From contig JARSSP010000050.1 of assembly GCA_029624675.1 (NCBI GenBank), positions 1-64,000 on the forward strand: a stretch of 64,000 bases of DNA, given 5' to 3'. Positions 28,723 to 38,264 of the stretch are shown here, piece by piece. Both the position numbers and the translations under genes were made by a program. Source of the DNA: Candidatus Contendibacter sp. (lineage in GTDB: Bacteria > Pseudomonadota > Gammaproteobacteria > Competibacterales > Competibacteraceae). The notes beneath the pieces were generated by a model, which had not been told where the DNA came from, did not search any database, and saw only the letters and a program-made list of their open reading frames with translations. Every line of letters starts with the position of its first letter. Position 1 is the stretch's first letter.

Positions 28723-30015
28723 TTAGTGGAATTGCTCTTCTTCCGTGGAACCGGTCAGTGCGGTCACCGAGGACACGCCGCCCTGGATGACGGTGGTCAC
28801 GTCATCGAAATAGCCAGTGCCCACTTCCTGCTGGTGGCTGACGAAAGTGTAGCCACGGTCGCGAGCGGCGAATTCCGGTTCCTGCACCTTCTCGACGTAG
28901 GCGGACATGCCGCGCTTCACGTAGTCCTGCGCCAGATCGAACATGTGGTACCACATGTTGTGGATACCGGCCAGAGTGATGAACTGGTACTTGTAACCCA
29001 TCGCACCCAGCTCGCGCTGGAACTTAGCGATGGTGGCGTCATCCAGGTTCTTCTTCCAGTTGAACGACGGCGAGCAGTTGTAGGCCAGCATCTTGCCGGG
29101 GAACTGGTTCTGGATGGCGTCGGCGAACTTCTTGGCGAAGTCGAGATCGGGCGTGCCGGTCTCGCACCAGACCATGTCGGCGTAGGGCGCGTAGGCCAGA
29201 CCACGCGAAATCGCCTGCCCCAGGCCCTTCTTGGTCTTGTAGAAGCCTTCGACCGTGCGCTCGCCGGTCAGGAACGGCTTGTCGTTGTCGTCGCAGTCGC
29301 TGGTCAGCAGGTCGGCCGCCTCGGCGTCGGTCCGGGCCAGCAAGATGGTCGGCACGCCGTAGACATCGGCCGCCAGGCGGGCGGCGATCAGCTTCTGGAC
29401 GGCTTCCTGGGACGGCACCAGCACCTTGCCGCCCATGTGGCCGCACTTCTTGACCGAGGCCAACTGGTCCTCGAAGTGGACGCCCGCCGCGCCGGCGCGG
29501 ATCATGCACTTCATCAGTTCGTGAGCGTTCAGCACGCCGCCGAAGCCGGCTTCGGCGTCACCGACAATCGGCAGGAAATAATCGATGAAATCCTTGTGGC
29601 CCGGCCCGATGCCACGCGCGCATTGAATCTCGTCGGCGCGCTTGAAGGTGTTGTTGATGCGCGCGACCACCGCCGGCACCGAATCCACCGGATACAGCGA
29701 CTGGTCGGGATACATCGACATGTAGGTATTGTTGTCCGCCGCGACCTGCCAGCCGGACAGGTAAATAGCCTTGACGCCGGCCTTGGCCTGCTGCATGGCC
29801 TGACCGCCGGTCAGCGCGCCCAGGCAGTTGACGTAAGGCGTGGTGGTGATCAGTTGCCACAGCTTCTCGGCGCCCCGCTGCGCCAGGCTGTATTCGACTG
29901 GAATGTTGCCGCGCAGCCGCACGACATCCTCGGCGGTGTAGCCGCGCTTGATGCCTTTCCAGCGGGGATTCTCAGCCCAGTCTTTTTTCAGTTGTTCAAC
30001 GCTTAGAAACGCCAT
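28723..30015 (-). CDS. aceA: Isocitrate lyase
   Basis: Splits isocitrate into succinate and glyoxylate, the first glyoxylate-shunt step. The 430 residues carry the catalytic signature [13 protein letters not shown] with the active Cys, plus FEDQLASV upstream, [18 protein letters not shown], and the N-terminal [17 protein letters not shown]. The family's long lid is present, and the length equals E. coli AceA (434). An AGAGGA site precedes ATG 30015. aceA and aceB lie in tandem, and the 219-base region upstream is shared with the divergent glk. No aceK is visible. Confidence 0.97.
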   Translation of the reverse strand: MAFLSVEQLKKDWAENPRWKGIKRGYTAEDVVRLRGNIPVEYSLAQRGAEKLWQLITTTPYVNCLGALTGGQAMQQAKAGVKAIYLSGWQVAADNNTYMSMYPDQSLYPVDSVPAVVARINNTFKRADEIQCARGIGPGHKDFIDYFLPIVGDAEAGFGGVLNAHELMKCMIRAGAAGVHFEDQLASVKKCGHMGGKVLVPSQEAVQKLIAARLAADVYGVPTILLARTDAEAADLLTSDCDDNDKPFLTGERTVEGFYKTKKGLGQAISRGLAYAPYADMVWCETGTPDLDFAKKFADAIQNQFPGKMLAYNCSPSFNWKKNLDDATIAKFQRELGAMGYKYQFITLAGIHNMWYHMFDLAQDYVKRGMSAYVEKVQEPEFAARDRGYTFVSHQQEVGTGYFDDVTTVIQGGVSSVTALTGSTEEEQFH

Positions 30016-30234
30016 TTTTTCTATCCTCTTGGAGGTTTACGGGGTTGTGCTCGAAACCCGATCGGTACGACCATCGAAAGCCCTTGCGTGTTTTCGCATC
30101 GTCCTTTAAAGAAGGGCGCATCGAAAATTCTGGCTATCTTAATGTGGCTATGCAACATAACACAAGATGGCCATGACAACCCACGCCCGGCCACCCTATC
30201 GCCACGACCGTTCCATCCGGCAGGAAACCTCGCC

Positions 30235-31194
30235 ATGACGCAACACTCCACCGAAGCTCCAGACTTGATCGCCGACATCGGCGGCACCAACGCCCGCTTT
30301 GCCCTTGCGACTCCGGACGGTCGCATTCGGTTCGAACGGGTTCTGAGCGGCGCTGATTACCCGGATTTGATCCAGGCCGCCGCTGCCTATTTGCGCGGGA
30401 TTTCCGGGCCACATCCGCGCCGCGCCGCCGTCGCGGTCGCCACGCCGGTCACCGGCGACTGGATTCAGTTCACCAACAGTCACTGGTCGTTTTCCCGGAA
30501 GGCAGCGGAACAGGCGTTGGGACTGGAACGGTTGCTGATTCTCAACGATTTTACCGCGCTGGCGCTGGCGTTGCCGTTGCTGGGTTCCAACGAACGCCGA
30601 CAAGTCGGCGGGGGCGCGGCGGTGGCGGAAGCGCCTATCGGCCTGATCGGCCCCGGCACCGGTCTAGGGGTGTCGGGTCTGGTGTGGTCGGGCAGCCATT
30701 GGATTCCGCTCCAGACCGAGGGCGGTCACGTCACTTTTTCCCCCGTCAACGAACGGGAATGGGCAATCAGCCAAATTCTGCGGCGCCGATTTGGTCATGT
30801 TTCGCCGGAACGGCTTCTCGCCGGGCCGGGCTGGGTCGAGGTCTACACCGCCTTGGCCGAACTGGAAGGCTGGAAAGCCGAGGATTTAACCCCCGGCGAA
30901 ATCACCCGGCGGGCCCTGGCCGGAACCTGTCCGCACTGTTTGGAGGTACAGGAATTATTTTGCGCGGCGCTGGGCACGGCGGCGGGCAACCTGGCCCTCA
31001 CCCTCGGCGCGCGAGGCGGGGTTTACATCGGCGGCGGCATCGTGCCGCGATTGGGGGCATTTTTCGACCGGTCGGCTTTCCGCGTCCGGTTCGAGGCCAA
31101 GGGTCGGTTCAATAGCTACCTAGCGGCGATTCCGACCTGGGTGATCACCGCCGACCATCCCGCCTTACGCGGAGCGGCGGCGGCGCTGGATTGA
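30235..31194 (+). CDS. glk: Glucokinase
   Basis: ATP-dependent glucose phosphorylation in the cytoplasm. The start is ATG 30235 with residues MTQHSTEAPDLIADIGGTNARFALATPDG, giving 319 residues, the size of E. coli Glk (321). The phosphate-loop DIGGTNARF, the sugar-binding LILNDFTALALALPLL, GPGTGLGVSGL, and EGGHVTF with the catalytic-region His are all there, and GGVYIGGGIVPRLGAFF closes the fold. The frame is open from 30088, but the earlier part is not like the family. It is divergent from aceA, so the intervening region may coordinate glycolytic and gluconeogenic use of carbon. Confidence 0.95.
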   Translation: MTQHSTEAPDLIADIGGTNARFALATPDGRIRFERVLSGADYPDLIQAAAAYLRGISGPHPRRAAVAVATPVTGDWIQFTNSHWSFSRKAAEQALGLERLLILNDFTALALALPLLGSNERRQVGGGAAVAEAPIGLIGPGTGLGVSGLVWSGSHWIPLQTEGGHVTFSPVNEREWAISQILRRRFGHVSPERLLAGPGWVEVYTALAELEGWKAEDLTPGEITRRALAGTCPHCLEVQELFCAALGTAAGNLALTLGARGGVYIGGGIVPRLGAFFDRSAFRVRFEAKGRFNSYLAAIPTWVITADHPALRGAAAALD

Positions 31195-31211
31195 GCGCAC
31201 TCACGGGATTC

Positions 31212-31290
31212 GTAGGTTGGGTTAGGCCGTAGGCCGTAACCCAGCATTCTGATTATGTTGGGTTACGCGCTGCGCGCTAACCCAACCTAC
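31212..31290. repeat. Palindromic dispersed repeat element
   Basis: GTAGGTTGGGTTA (31212-31224) and its perfect complement TAACCCAACCTAC (31278-31290) enclose two further short palindromes (GGCC-GTA-GGCC near 31226-31237 and GCGCTGCGCGC near 31267-31277). Sequences of this kind (TAGGTTGGGTTA...TAACCCAACCTA) are widespread mobile-type intergenic repeats in many proteobacteria and cyanobacteria. No transposase is present. It sits 28 bases before the TIR-CHAT gene and after glk. Confidence 0.8.
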
Positions 31291-31318
31291 AACTTTGGAT
31301 TGATTTTGGATTGCCATC

Positions 31319-34300
31319 ATGACCCAGCTCTTCATCTCCCACAGCTCGCGGGACGACGGCTTCGTGCGCGAACTGCGCGCGGCGCTGGCCGATCACGGCC
31401 AGGAAGGATGGATCGACTCGCGCGAGCTGCGCGGCGGCGATCCGCTCTGGCTGGAGATCAAGAAAGCCATCGATGCCGCGTCGGCTTACGCGGTCGTGGT
31501 CAGCACCGACGCGCTGCAATCGAAATGGGTCGGCAAGGAACTGCGCCACGCGCTCCTGGTACAGGAACAGCGCGGCAAGGACCAATTCCCGGTTATTCCG
31601 CTCTCGCTGAACGGCACCCAGCTCGGCGTGCTGGAGGAGTTTTTCGGCGAGGAGCCGGTTTACATCCCGGTGAGCAGCGACGCGGGCGGCGTCGAGGCAG
31701 CGATGAATAAGCTGCTCGTTGCACTCGGCAAACGCGATCCCGCCGACGTGGCGCCCACGCCGCAGCCCAAGGCCGAGCCGCTGGAAGAACTGGTTCTCGA
31801 ACTCACCGACCTGAAGTTTCAGGAAAAGGATGGCGTCCGCCGCGCTTCGGCCCGCGCCCGGCTGGTCTACGAACCGGCCACGCCGGGCCAGCCAGATGTC
31901 CACAGCGCGCAAAGTTGGCGCTTGGTCGCGCCTCTCGGCCCCATCGAAGCGGAGGAGTTGCGCTGGTATCTGGAGGGATATGCCGTCTGGCCGAGCCACT
32001 ACTTCCGGGATCGGGCGCGGCAGGTCGAAGCGAACCTCGTGGAATGGGGAAAGCGCTTGCACGAAGCCGCGATCCCCGTGGCCCACACCGCGAACGTCAT
32101 GAACGCCTGGGCGCGGATCGACGCTCATGCGGGTCGCCGCTTCTCCGTCCATGTGGATACCGCGCTCATGGCCGACGCCCCGGAAGCCGAGGTGCTCACC
32201 GCCAAGGAAGCCGCAACGACTCTGCTCGGGTTGCCGTGGGAACTGCTGCACGACGGCAAGGCTTTTCTGTTCCAAGGCGCGAAGCCGACCCGCGTTCGCC
32301 GCCGGCTCCCCGGAACCGAGGCGTTCGACGTGCCGGTGGTCGCCACGCCCATCCGTATCCTGCTGGTCACCGCCCGGCCGGAAGACGACGCCTGCGGCTA
32401 CATCGACCATCGCGCCAGCGCCTTGCCGCTGGTCGAGGCGATGGAAGCCCTGCCCGGTTTGGTCAAGATTCACGTTCTCGACCCGCCCACGCTGTCGGCC
32501 TTGCGCGACGAACTGGACCGCGCCCGCACCGAGCGGAAGCCCTATCACGTCGTCCACTTCGATGGCCACGGCGTCTACGACCGCCGCGTCGGTCTCGGCG
32601 GGCTGTGTTTCGAGGAGCCGCAGGACGCCGGCAGGCTCGAAAAGCGCCGGCACGCCACCGTCTTCACCAGCGAACTCGGCCCGCTGCTGCGCGATCACCG
32701 CATCCCGCTGGTCTTCCTCGAAGCCTGCCAGACTGCGCAGGCCGAACAGGCGTCCGAATCCGTCGCCTCCGAACTGCTGAAGGTCGGCGTCGCTTCCGTG
32801 GTGGCCATGAGCCACAGCGTGCTGGTCGAAACCGCGCGCCGCTTCGTCGCGGCGTTTTATCGGGCGCTGGCCGGAGGCAAGCGGGTGGGCGACGCCATGC
32901 TCGCCGGCCAGCGGACGTTGAAGGACGACACCTTTCGCGGGCGCATCTTCGGCGCGGGCGAGTTCCGGTTGGAAGACTGGTTCGTGCCGGTGCTGTTTCA
33001 GGAAAAGGACGACCCGCAGCTTTTCAAGATGGCGCCCGCCAAGCAGACCGTGGCGGATTTCCAAAAGCGGCTCGCGGCCCGGCTTGGCGAGTTGCCGAAG
33101 GAACCAGACACCGGCTTTGTCGGCCGCAGCCGGGAGTTGCTGGCGCTCCAGCGACTGCTGCGCACCGAACGCTACGCGGTGGTGCGCGGTCAGGGCGGCG
33201 AAGGCAAGACCGCGTTGGCCGCCGAGTTCGCCCGCTGGCTGGTGCGCTCGCAGCAGATACACCGCGCCGCCTTCGTCTCGGTCGAGACGCACGGCCATGT
33301 CCAAGCGGTGCTCGATGCCCTGGGTCGCCAACTGGTCGGAGAAAAGTATTCCGTCGCCACTTTCCCCGACCTGGAACACGCGATCCTGCCGGTCGAACGC
33401 GCGCTGGTCGAACAGCCGACCCTGCTGGTGGTGGACAATATGGAAAGCGTTTTGCTGCCGCCCTTCCTGGCCGAGGACACGCCCGAGGCGCTCAACGAGG
33501 ACCTGCGCTGCGAACTGGCCGCCATCCTCCAGCTCTGCGCCCGGCTTAACGCCAAGGGCGACACCCGGCTCCTCTTTACCAGCCGCGAAGCGCTGCCCGC
33601 GCCGTTCGCGGCTGAGCGGAACCGGCGGGAACTGCACCAACTCGCCCGCGAGGACGCGGTGAAGCTGGTCGAGCGGGTGCTGAACGTCGATGGGAACGCC
33701 GGCGCGTCCAGCGACGCCGCGCGCGAGGAGATCGAGCAACTGGTGGACGCGGTTCATGGCCACGCCCGCACCCTGGCACTGCTGGCCCCGGCATTGCGGA
33801 CGCGCGGCGTCGCGGCCACCCGCGAATCGCTGGTCAAGCTGATGGTGGAGATGGATCGGTGCTTCCCTGGCAACCGGGAGCAATCGGTCTTCGCCAGCGT
33901 CGAGTTGTCTCTGCAACGCCTGTCGGAAGCAAACCGGAAGCGGGCGCGGGTGCTGGGGGTGTTTCACGGCGGCTTTCAAACCGGCGTGCTGCAATTGATG
34001 ATGCAGTGGGAACAGGCGGACGTGGCCGCGCTGGCGGGCGAGTTGGTCGAGACGGGGCTGGCGACGCCGAATCGCCATAACCATTTCACGCTCAATCCCG
34101 CGCTCTGTCCCTACCTGCGGGCGCGACTGGACGCGGCGGAGCGCGAGGCGCTGACCGCCTGCTGGGTCGAGGCCATGCGCGCGTATGTCGGGTTTCTCGA
34201 ACAGCAGTACAACCAGAACGCCGAGATGGCAGCGACGCTGACGGGGCTGGAGTTGCCGAACCTGTTTGCGCTGTTTGACCGCGTGCAGCGCGCGGGGGAT

Positions 34301-35695
34301 GCCGAAGCGACGATTGACGTGACCACTTCGCTCTACCTCCTGCTGCAAAATGCCGGCAAGCCCCGGCTGCTGGCGCGGGTGGGGCAAGTGCGCGACGCCG
34401 CAGTGGCGGTGCTGGGCGACGCCTGGACTCACACGCGGTTCGAGGCGGCGCGGACCCGCATCGAACAGCAGCTTGCCGGCGGACGGTTGCACGAGGCGTT
34501 TGAGGGCGCACAGGCGTTGCTCCAGCGCGCTCGGGCGGAGGGCGAGCAAGCCTATCCCGGCGCCGATTACGATCTGGCAGGGGCCTGCTTCCTCTTGGCC
34601 CGTGTGTTGGGGACGGCCGGCGGTTCGGAACTGGCCCTGCCGCTGCTGGATGAGGCCCGCCAGCGCTTCGAGGCTATCGCGAAGGCGCAGCCCGGTAGAG
34701 GAGCGGAACGGATGGCGTCCGTCTGCCTCGGGGAGCAGGGCGAATGTCTTCTCTACCTGGGCCGGCTTGACGAGGCAGCGGCGGCCTACGAAGAGGTTAT
34801 CCGCCGCGCGGAGCAGGGCACTGCCGACCGGGATGTCGCCATAGGCAAAGGCCAGCTTGGGACCGTCCGCAGCAATCAGCGCCGCTACCCGGAGGCACTG
34901 GTGGCTCATGCGGAAGCGCGCGAGCGGTTCACCGCCTTGGACGAACCGGGCATGGTCGCCGTGAGCTGGCATCAGACCGGCATAGTGTATCAGGCGGCGG
35001 GCCAGCCGGAAGCGGCGGAGGATGCCTACCGGCAATCGCTCGCGATCAAGGTGCGGCTCGGCAATGTCGCCGGGCAGGCGAACACGCTGAGCCAGTTGGG
35101 TTCGCTGTATCTCGCAGCCCCGAATCGCGGCGAGGAAGCGGCAAGCTTCTTCAGTCAGGCGGCGGACAAGTTTGCTGAAATCCGCGCCGCGAGCCACGAA
35201 GGCATAACGCGAAGCAATCTCAGCGAGGCGTTGCGCAAACTCCACCGCTTGAACGAAGCGCGGCAGGAAATCCGCCGGGCGATCCGATGCAAAACACAGT
35301 TCGGCCACGCGGCCGAACCGTGGAAGTCCTGGGCCATCCTCGCCGACATCGAGACGGATGCCGGCAACCCTGCCGCTGCGGCGGAGGCGAAAGCCAAGGC
35401 CATCGCCGGCTACCTCGCCTACCGCCGCGACGGTGGCGAGAACCACGACGCTGAAGGCCGCATCGCCTTCGCTGTGACCCAGTCTCTGCGCGGCGGCGAC
35501 CCGGCCACCTCCGCGCCCCTCCTCCAGCAACAGGCTCCCTGCTTCGAGGCGGCTGGCTTTGGTGGCTTCATCCGCGCCCTCCAAGCCATCGTCGCCGGCA
35601 GCCGCGACTGCGCCCTCGCCGACGTGCCGGATTTGCACTACACGATGGCCGCCGAAATCCTGTTTCTGATCGAAACGCTGGAAAAGGGCGGGTAG
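31319..35695 (+). CDS. TIR-CHAT-STAND NTPase-TPR fusion protein, predicted immune effector
   Basis: A 1458-residue four-part protein. Residues 1-130 are a TIR domain (LFISHSSRDD; SKWVGKEL with Glu74 in the NADase position). Residues about 155-590 are a CHAT caspase-like protease: HFDGHG with His417 and LEACQTA with Cys470 form the expected catalytic dyad. Residues about 598-950 are a STAND/NB-ARC ATPase: TGFVGRSRELLAL, Walker A GQGGEGKTA with Lys630, Walker B LLVVDNMES with Asp706, and sensor LLFTSRE. From about 1000 to 1440 are TPR-like units. The order suggests TPR sensing, NTP-driven oligomerisation, and two possible outputs (NAD cleavage and proteolysis). It is a single gene after a dispersed repeat with no clear operon partners. 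The trigger is unknown. Confidence 0.9.
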   Translation: MTQLFISHSSRDDGFVRELRAALADHGQEGWIDSRELRGGDPLWLEIKKAIDAASAYAVVVSTDALQSKWVGKELRHALLVQEQRGKDQFPVIPLSLNGTQLGVLEEFFGEEPVYIPVSSDAGGVEAAMNKLLVALGKRDPADVAPTPQPKAEPLEELVLELTDLKFQEKDGVRRASARARLVYEPATPGQPDVHSAQSWRLVAPLGPIEAEELRWYLEGYAVWPSHYFRDRARQVEANLVEWGKRLHEAAIPVAHTANVMNAWARIDAHAGRRFSVHVDTALMADAPEAEVLTAKEAATTLLGLPWELLHDGKAFLFQGAKPTRVRRRLPGTEAFDVPVVATPIRILLVTARPEDDACGYIDHRASALPLVEAMEALPGLVKIHVLDPPTLSALRDELDRARTERKPYHVVHFDGHGVYDRRVGLGGLCFEEPQDAGRLEKRRHATVFTSELGPLLRDHRIPLVFLEACQTAQAEQASESVASELLKVGVASVVAMSHSVLVETARRFVAAFYRALAGGKRVGDAMLAGQRTLKDDTFRGRIFGAGEFRLEDWFVPVLFQEKDDPQLFKMAPAKQTVADFQKRLAARLGELPKEPDTGFVGRSRELLALQRLLRTERYAVVRGQGGEGKTALAAEFARWLVRSQQIHRAAFVSVETHGHVQAVLDALGRQLVGEKYSVATFPDLEHAILPVERALVEQPTLLVVDNMESVLLPPFLAEDTPEALNEDLRCELAAILQLCARLNAKGDTRLLFTSREALPAPFAAERNRRELHQLAREDAVKLVERVLNVDGNAGASSDAAREEIEQLVDAVHGHARTLALLAPALRTRGVAATRESLVKLMVEMDRCFPGNREQSVFASVELSLQRLSEANRKRARVLGVFHGGFQTGVLQLMMQWEQADVAALAGELVETGLATPNRHNHFTLNPALCPYLRARLDAAEREALTACWVEAMRAYVGFLEQQYNQNAEMAATLTGLELPNLFALFDRVQRAGDAEATIDVTTSLYLLLQNAGKPRLLARVGQVRDAAVAVLGDAWTHTRFEAARTRIEQQLAGGRLHEAFEGAQALLQRARAEGEQAYPGADYDLAGACFLLARVLGTAGGSELALPLLDEARQRFEAIAKAQPGRGAERMASVCLGEQGECLLYLGRLDEAAAAYEEVIRRAEQGTADRDVAIGKGQLGTVRSNQRRYPEALVAHAEARERFTALDEPGMVAVSWHQTGIVYQAAGQPEAAEDAYRQSLAIKVRLGNVAGQANTLSQLGSLYLAAPNRGEEAASFFSQAADKFAEIRAASHEGITRSNLSEALRKLHRLNEARQEIRRAIRCKTQFGHAAEPWKSWAILADIETDAGNPAAAAEAKAKAIAGYLAYRRDGGENHDAEGRIAFAVTQSLRGGDPATSAPLLQQQAPCFEAAGFGGFIRALQAIVAGSRDCALADVPDLHYTMAAEILFLIETLEKGG

Positions 35696-35712
35696 CGTTT
35701 CAGGAAATCGCC

Positions 35713-36045
35713 CTATTCGGCATACAGTTCGTTGACCTTCGCGGCCATGATGAAGTCGTTTTCGTGCAAGCCATTGATCTTGTGGGTGTAGAACAAGACG
35801 TTGGCATAGCCCCAACCGAAGGTGATGTCGGGATGATGCCCCTCCTGTTCGGCCAGATCGCCCACCCGGTTAACGAACGCCAAGGCAGCGGCGAAGTTTT
35901 TGAACTGGAATCGCCGCTCGATCCGCGTGCCGTTCTCCAGCAATCGCCAGCCGGGCGCTTGCGGCAACAGAGCTTCGACCTCGCTCGAAGTCAGCGGAGG
36001 AATACCGCCCCGACAGGGCGTGCAGGTGTTCTGGGACAGGCTCAT
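35713..36045 (-). CDS. phhB: Pterin-4a-carbinolamine dehydratase
   Basis: Recycles the tetrahydropterin cofactor after phenylalanine hydroxylation, and possibly acts as a transcription cofactor. The start is ATG 36045, preceded by GAGGAGG, giving 110 residues. The family pattern EGHHPDITFGWGYANVLFYTHKINGLHENDF contains the three catalytic-site histidines. The N-terminal segment includes CTPC and a short linker before LTSSEVEAL. No phhA (phenylalanine hydroxylase) is next to it; it lies tail-to-tail with the TIR-CHAT gene and head to head with the haem-binding gene. Confidence 0.92.
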   Translation of the reverse strand: MSLSQNTCTPCRGGIPPLTSSEVEALLPQAPGWRLLENGTRIERRFQFKNFAAALAFVNRVGDLAEQEGHHPDITFGWGYANVLFYTHKINGLHENDFIMAAKVNELYAE

Positions 36046-36187
36046 CGGACACCTCCTCATCAGGTTGCACTGGTAATCGCGTCTGCCTGGTTTAGATAGG
36101 GTCCAGACTCGGAAAAATCCACCGGAACAAGCGCGTTCGCCTTATACTGCCCGCCCAAACAGCGAACCAAAAGGGGGGAATCCATCG

Positions 36188-36766
36188 ATGCGAGCGACTT
36201 CGATTCTGGTTCTCGGCGCGGCGCTGGCCGCCGGTCCCGCCTTGGCGCGACAGCCATCCGATATCCCGCCGGAAGTGGTCGTCAGCCGACATGTGGCGCA
36301 AACATTCGGAACCCTGCTGAAGGACACCCTGCAACAAGCCATCCAGAGCGGCGGCCCGGTCAACGGCATCGCGGTCTGCCACGAGAAGGCCGGCCAAATC
36401 GCCGCCGAACTGGGCCAGAAACAGGGAATGCTGGTCGGACGGACCAGCCTCAAGCTCCGCAACCCCGCCAACGCCCCCGACAACTGGGAACTGGCCGTGC
36501 TCAAGCAGTTCGAGGCGCGCAAGGCCCAGGGCGAACCCGTGGACAAACTGGAATTCTTCGCGGTGATCGACGACGACCAGGGCCAGAAAACCTTCCGCTA
36601 CATGAAGGCCATTCCCACTGCCTCGCTCTGCCTGAGCTGCCACGGCGCGAACATCGACCCCGCCGTGGACGCCAAACTCAAGGAACTTTACCCGAACGAC
36701 CAGGCGCGCGGCTTCAAGGAAGGCGACTTGCGTGGCGCGTTCACCTTCGCCAAACCCGTACAGTGA
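36188..36766 (+). CDS. Periplasmic c-type haem-binding protein (DUF3365/Tll0287-like)
   Basis: A 192-residue exported protein. The first 20 residues (MRATSILVLGAALAAGPALA) are a signal peptide. The mature part has a PAS-like fold pattern with GIAVCHEKAGQIAAELG and KLRNPANAPDNWELAVLKQFE, and near the C-terminus CLSCHG, a CxxCH haem-attachment motif. This arrangement matches the DUF3365 family of Tll0287-type haem proteins, which may sense redox or carry electrons. It is 9 bases before the NUDIX gene, but a functional link is not evident. Confidence 0.82.
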   Translation: MRATSILVLGAALAAGPALARQPSDIPPEVVVSRHVAQTFGTLLKDTLQQAIQSGGPVNGIAVCHEKAGQIAAELGQKQGMLVGRTSLKLRNPANAPDNWELAVLKQFEARKAQGEPVDKLEFFAVIDDDQGQKTFRYMKAIPTASLCLSCHGANIDPAVDAKLKELYPNDQARGFKEGDLRGAFTFAKPVQ

Positions 36767-36775
36767 GGACATCGC

Positions 36776-37219
36776 ATGGACTGGGACGCGCGCTTGACCG
36801 TCGCCACCGTCATCGAGCGGGATGGACGGTTTCTGATCGTGGAGGAATACGCCGACGGCGACGAACTGGTCTACAACCAGCCCGCCGGGCATCTGGACGA
36901 GCATGAAACGCTGGCGGCGGCGGCGATTCGGGAAACGCTGGAGGAAACCGCCTGGGAAATCCAGGTGGACACCATCGTCGGTCTGTACTACTGGACCCAC
37001 CCCCAGGGCCACACCTTCATCCGCACCTGCTTTGCCGGGCGGGCCTTGCACCATCATCCCGACCAACCGCTGGATCACGGCATCGAGCGCGCCCTGTGGC
37101 TGAGCCGCGACGAAATCGCCGCGCTGGGACCGAAACTGCGCAGCCCCATGGTGCTGCGCTGCATCGACGACTATCTAGCCGGGAAACGCTATCCGCTCGA
37201 TCTGTTCAGCTACTTGTAG
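36776..37219 (+). CDS. nudJ: NUDIX hydrolase (NudJ-like)
   Basis: A 147-residue hydrolase of nucleotide pyrophosphates. The NUDIX box reads GHLDEHETLAAAAIRETLEETAWEI: the G-x5-E-x7-RE-x2-EE core is intact, but the usual Gly after EExG is Ala. PAGHLDEHETL and the overall size resemble E. coli NudJ (phosphatase of thiamin and nucleotide pyrophosphates), though the substrate cannot be assigned from the box. It is likely co-transcribed with the upstream haem protein and overlaps the convergent binding-protein gene by 14 bases. Confidence 0.85.
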   Translation: MDWDARLTVATVIERDGRFLIVEEYADGDELVYNQPAGHLDEHETLAAAAIRETLEETAWEIQVDTIVGLYYWTHPQGHTFIRTCFAGRALHHHPDQPLDHGIERALWLSRDEIAALGPKLRSPMVLRCIDDYLAGKRYPLDLFSYL

Positions 37220-38264
37220 CCGTCTTTTTCTGAGTCACCACCTTCAAGGTCTTGGCGGCGGTTCTCGCCTGCTCGCGCTCGAATCGGGGCAAGGGAATCA
37301 TCCCCATGCCGTAAAAATAACCTGCCGTGCCTATGGCGTCCTCGGAAGTCAATTCGTCAAGATACTCTTTGAAACCTGGAATGAGGGCGACATGTGGCTT
37401 TTTCACAAATACCAGGATTGGAAATACCAAGTCATTCATATCAGCGGCAACGCTAGTGAACGACGTATAGATATTGTCCAGGGATACATTTTTCAGACTT
37501 TCCTTGGCGACCATGGTTAGTGGTATCAGACCCAGGCCATTTGGATTGTTTTTCAACTCTTGGGCGGCGACTTGAGGGAGTGTGTATTCGGTATAAGCGT
37601 TATCCTTGCGAAAACTCTTGCACACCGCTTCAAATTGCTTGGGATCACTCGTTGCCAAGGCTTTAAAAGCATCGACCTGCCTACAGCCGGGTAGCACGAC
37701 ACCCGCCACGAACGATTGGTAAAGACCGATTTTCGGCTCTGGCGCCACAATTTGGATCTTGAGGCTGGGCAAGGTGGGATTGATTTCCTTCCAGTCCTTG
37801 TAGGGATTAGGAATCAGCTTGGTGCCGTCCTTCGGATCGGGAACATTCTTGGCCATGGCCAAGAACAGCTCCTTTCGACTGATCTGGTTCAAACGGCCAT
37901 CCTGCGCCTGCGCGGTAACCAAAGCGTCGTTACCCAGCTTGATTTCCACGATTTCATTGACGCCGTTCTTATTGCACAATTCGATCTCGGCGGGTCGCAT
38001 CTGGCGCGTGGCGGTATTGATGCTGGGTGTATCGACTCCAGTCCCCGCGCAAAATAGACTAAAACCGACGCTTGAATCGTTATAGAGAATCTGGGGAGGC
38101 TTGTACTGGGGAAACTTACTGACCAACTTCTCCCCAGCCTTGATCATCAAGGGAATGGGATTGAACCCACCGGCAATCGTGACATGGTCGGGAGGAGTTT
38201 GGGAATGAGCAACGGATAACGCCATCGTCAAACAACCGGTTAAGAATGTTTTTTTAAAATACAT
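37206..38264 (-). CDS. Orphan PstS-like periplasmic substrate-binding protein
   Basis: A 352-residue exported protein: a basic N-terminus and hydrophobic segment (FKKTFLTGCLTMALSVAHS). The mature sequence starts VTIAGGFNPIPLMIKAGEKLV and has the alternating pattern of a type II binding protein (ILYNDSSVGFSLFCAGTG, AVNGVNEIVEIKLGNDALV-like, and NPNGLGLIPLTMVAKES). The best match I can make is to the phosphate or similar anion PstS-type family. No pstCAB or other permease genes are adjacent, so either the transporter is elsewhere or the protein serves signalling. The C-terminus overlaps nudJ tail to tail. The ligand is unknown. Confidence 0.65.
   Translation of the reverse strand: MYFKKTFLTGCLTMALSVAHSQTPPDHVTIAGGFNPIPLMIKAGEKLVSKFPQYKPPQILYNDSSVGFSLFCAGTGVDTPSINTATRQMRPAEIELCNKNGVNEIVEIKLGNDALVTAQAQDGRLNQISRKELFLAMAKNVPDPKDGTKLIPNPYKDWKEINPTLPSLKIQIVAPEPKIGLYQSFVAGVVLPGCRQVDAFKALATSDPKQFEAVCKSFRKDNAYTEYTLPQVAAQELKNNPNGLGLIPLTMVAKESLKNVSLDNIYTSFTSVAADMNDLVFPILVFVKKPHVALIPGFKEYLDELTSEDAIGTAGYFYGMGMIPLPRFEREQARTAAKTLKVVTQKKTATSS

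Noticed and set aside
28726..30006. 426-codon plus-strand frame opposite aceA
   Set aside because: Antisense shadow of isocitrate lyase.
31915..33549. 544-codon plus-strand frame within the TIR-CHAT gene
   Set aside because: Out-of-frame reading, Arg/Pro/Gly-rich; overlaps the CHAT and ATPase motifs of the true frame.
31277..35815. Open frame of 1512 codons on the minus strand opposite the TIR-CHAT gene
   Set aside because: It is a mirror of a GC-rich coding sequence; it has no recognisable domain, while the plus strand has intact TIR, CHAT and STAND motifs.
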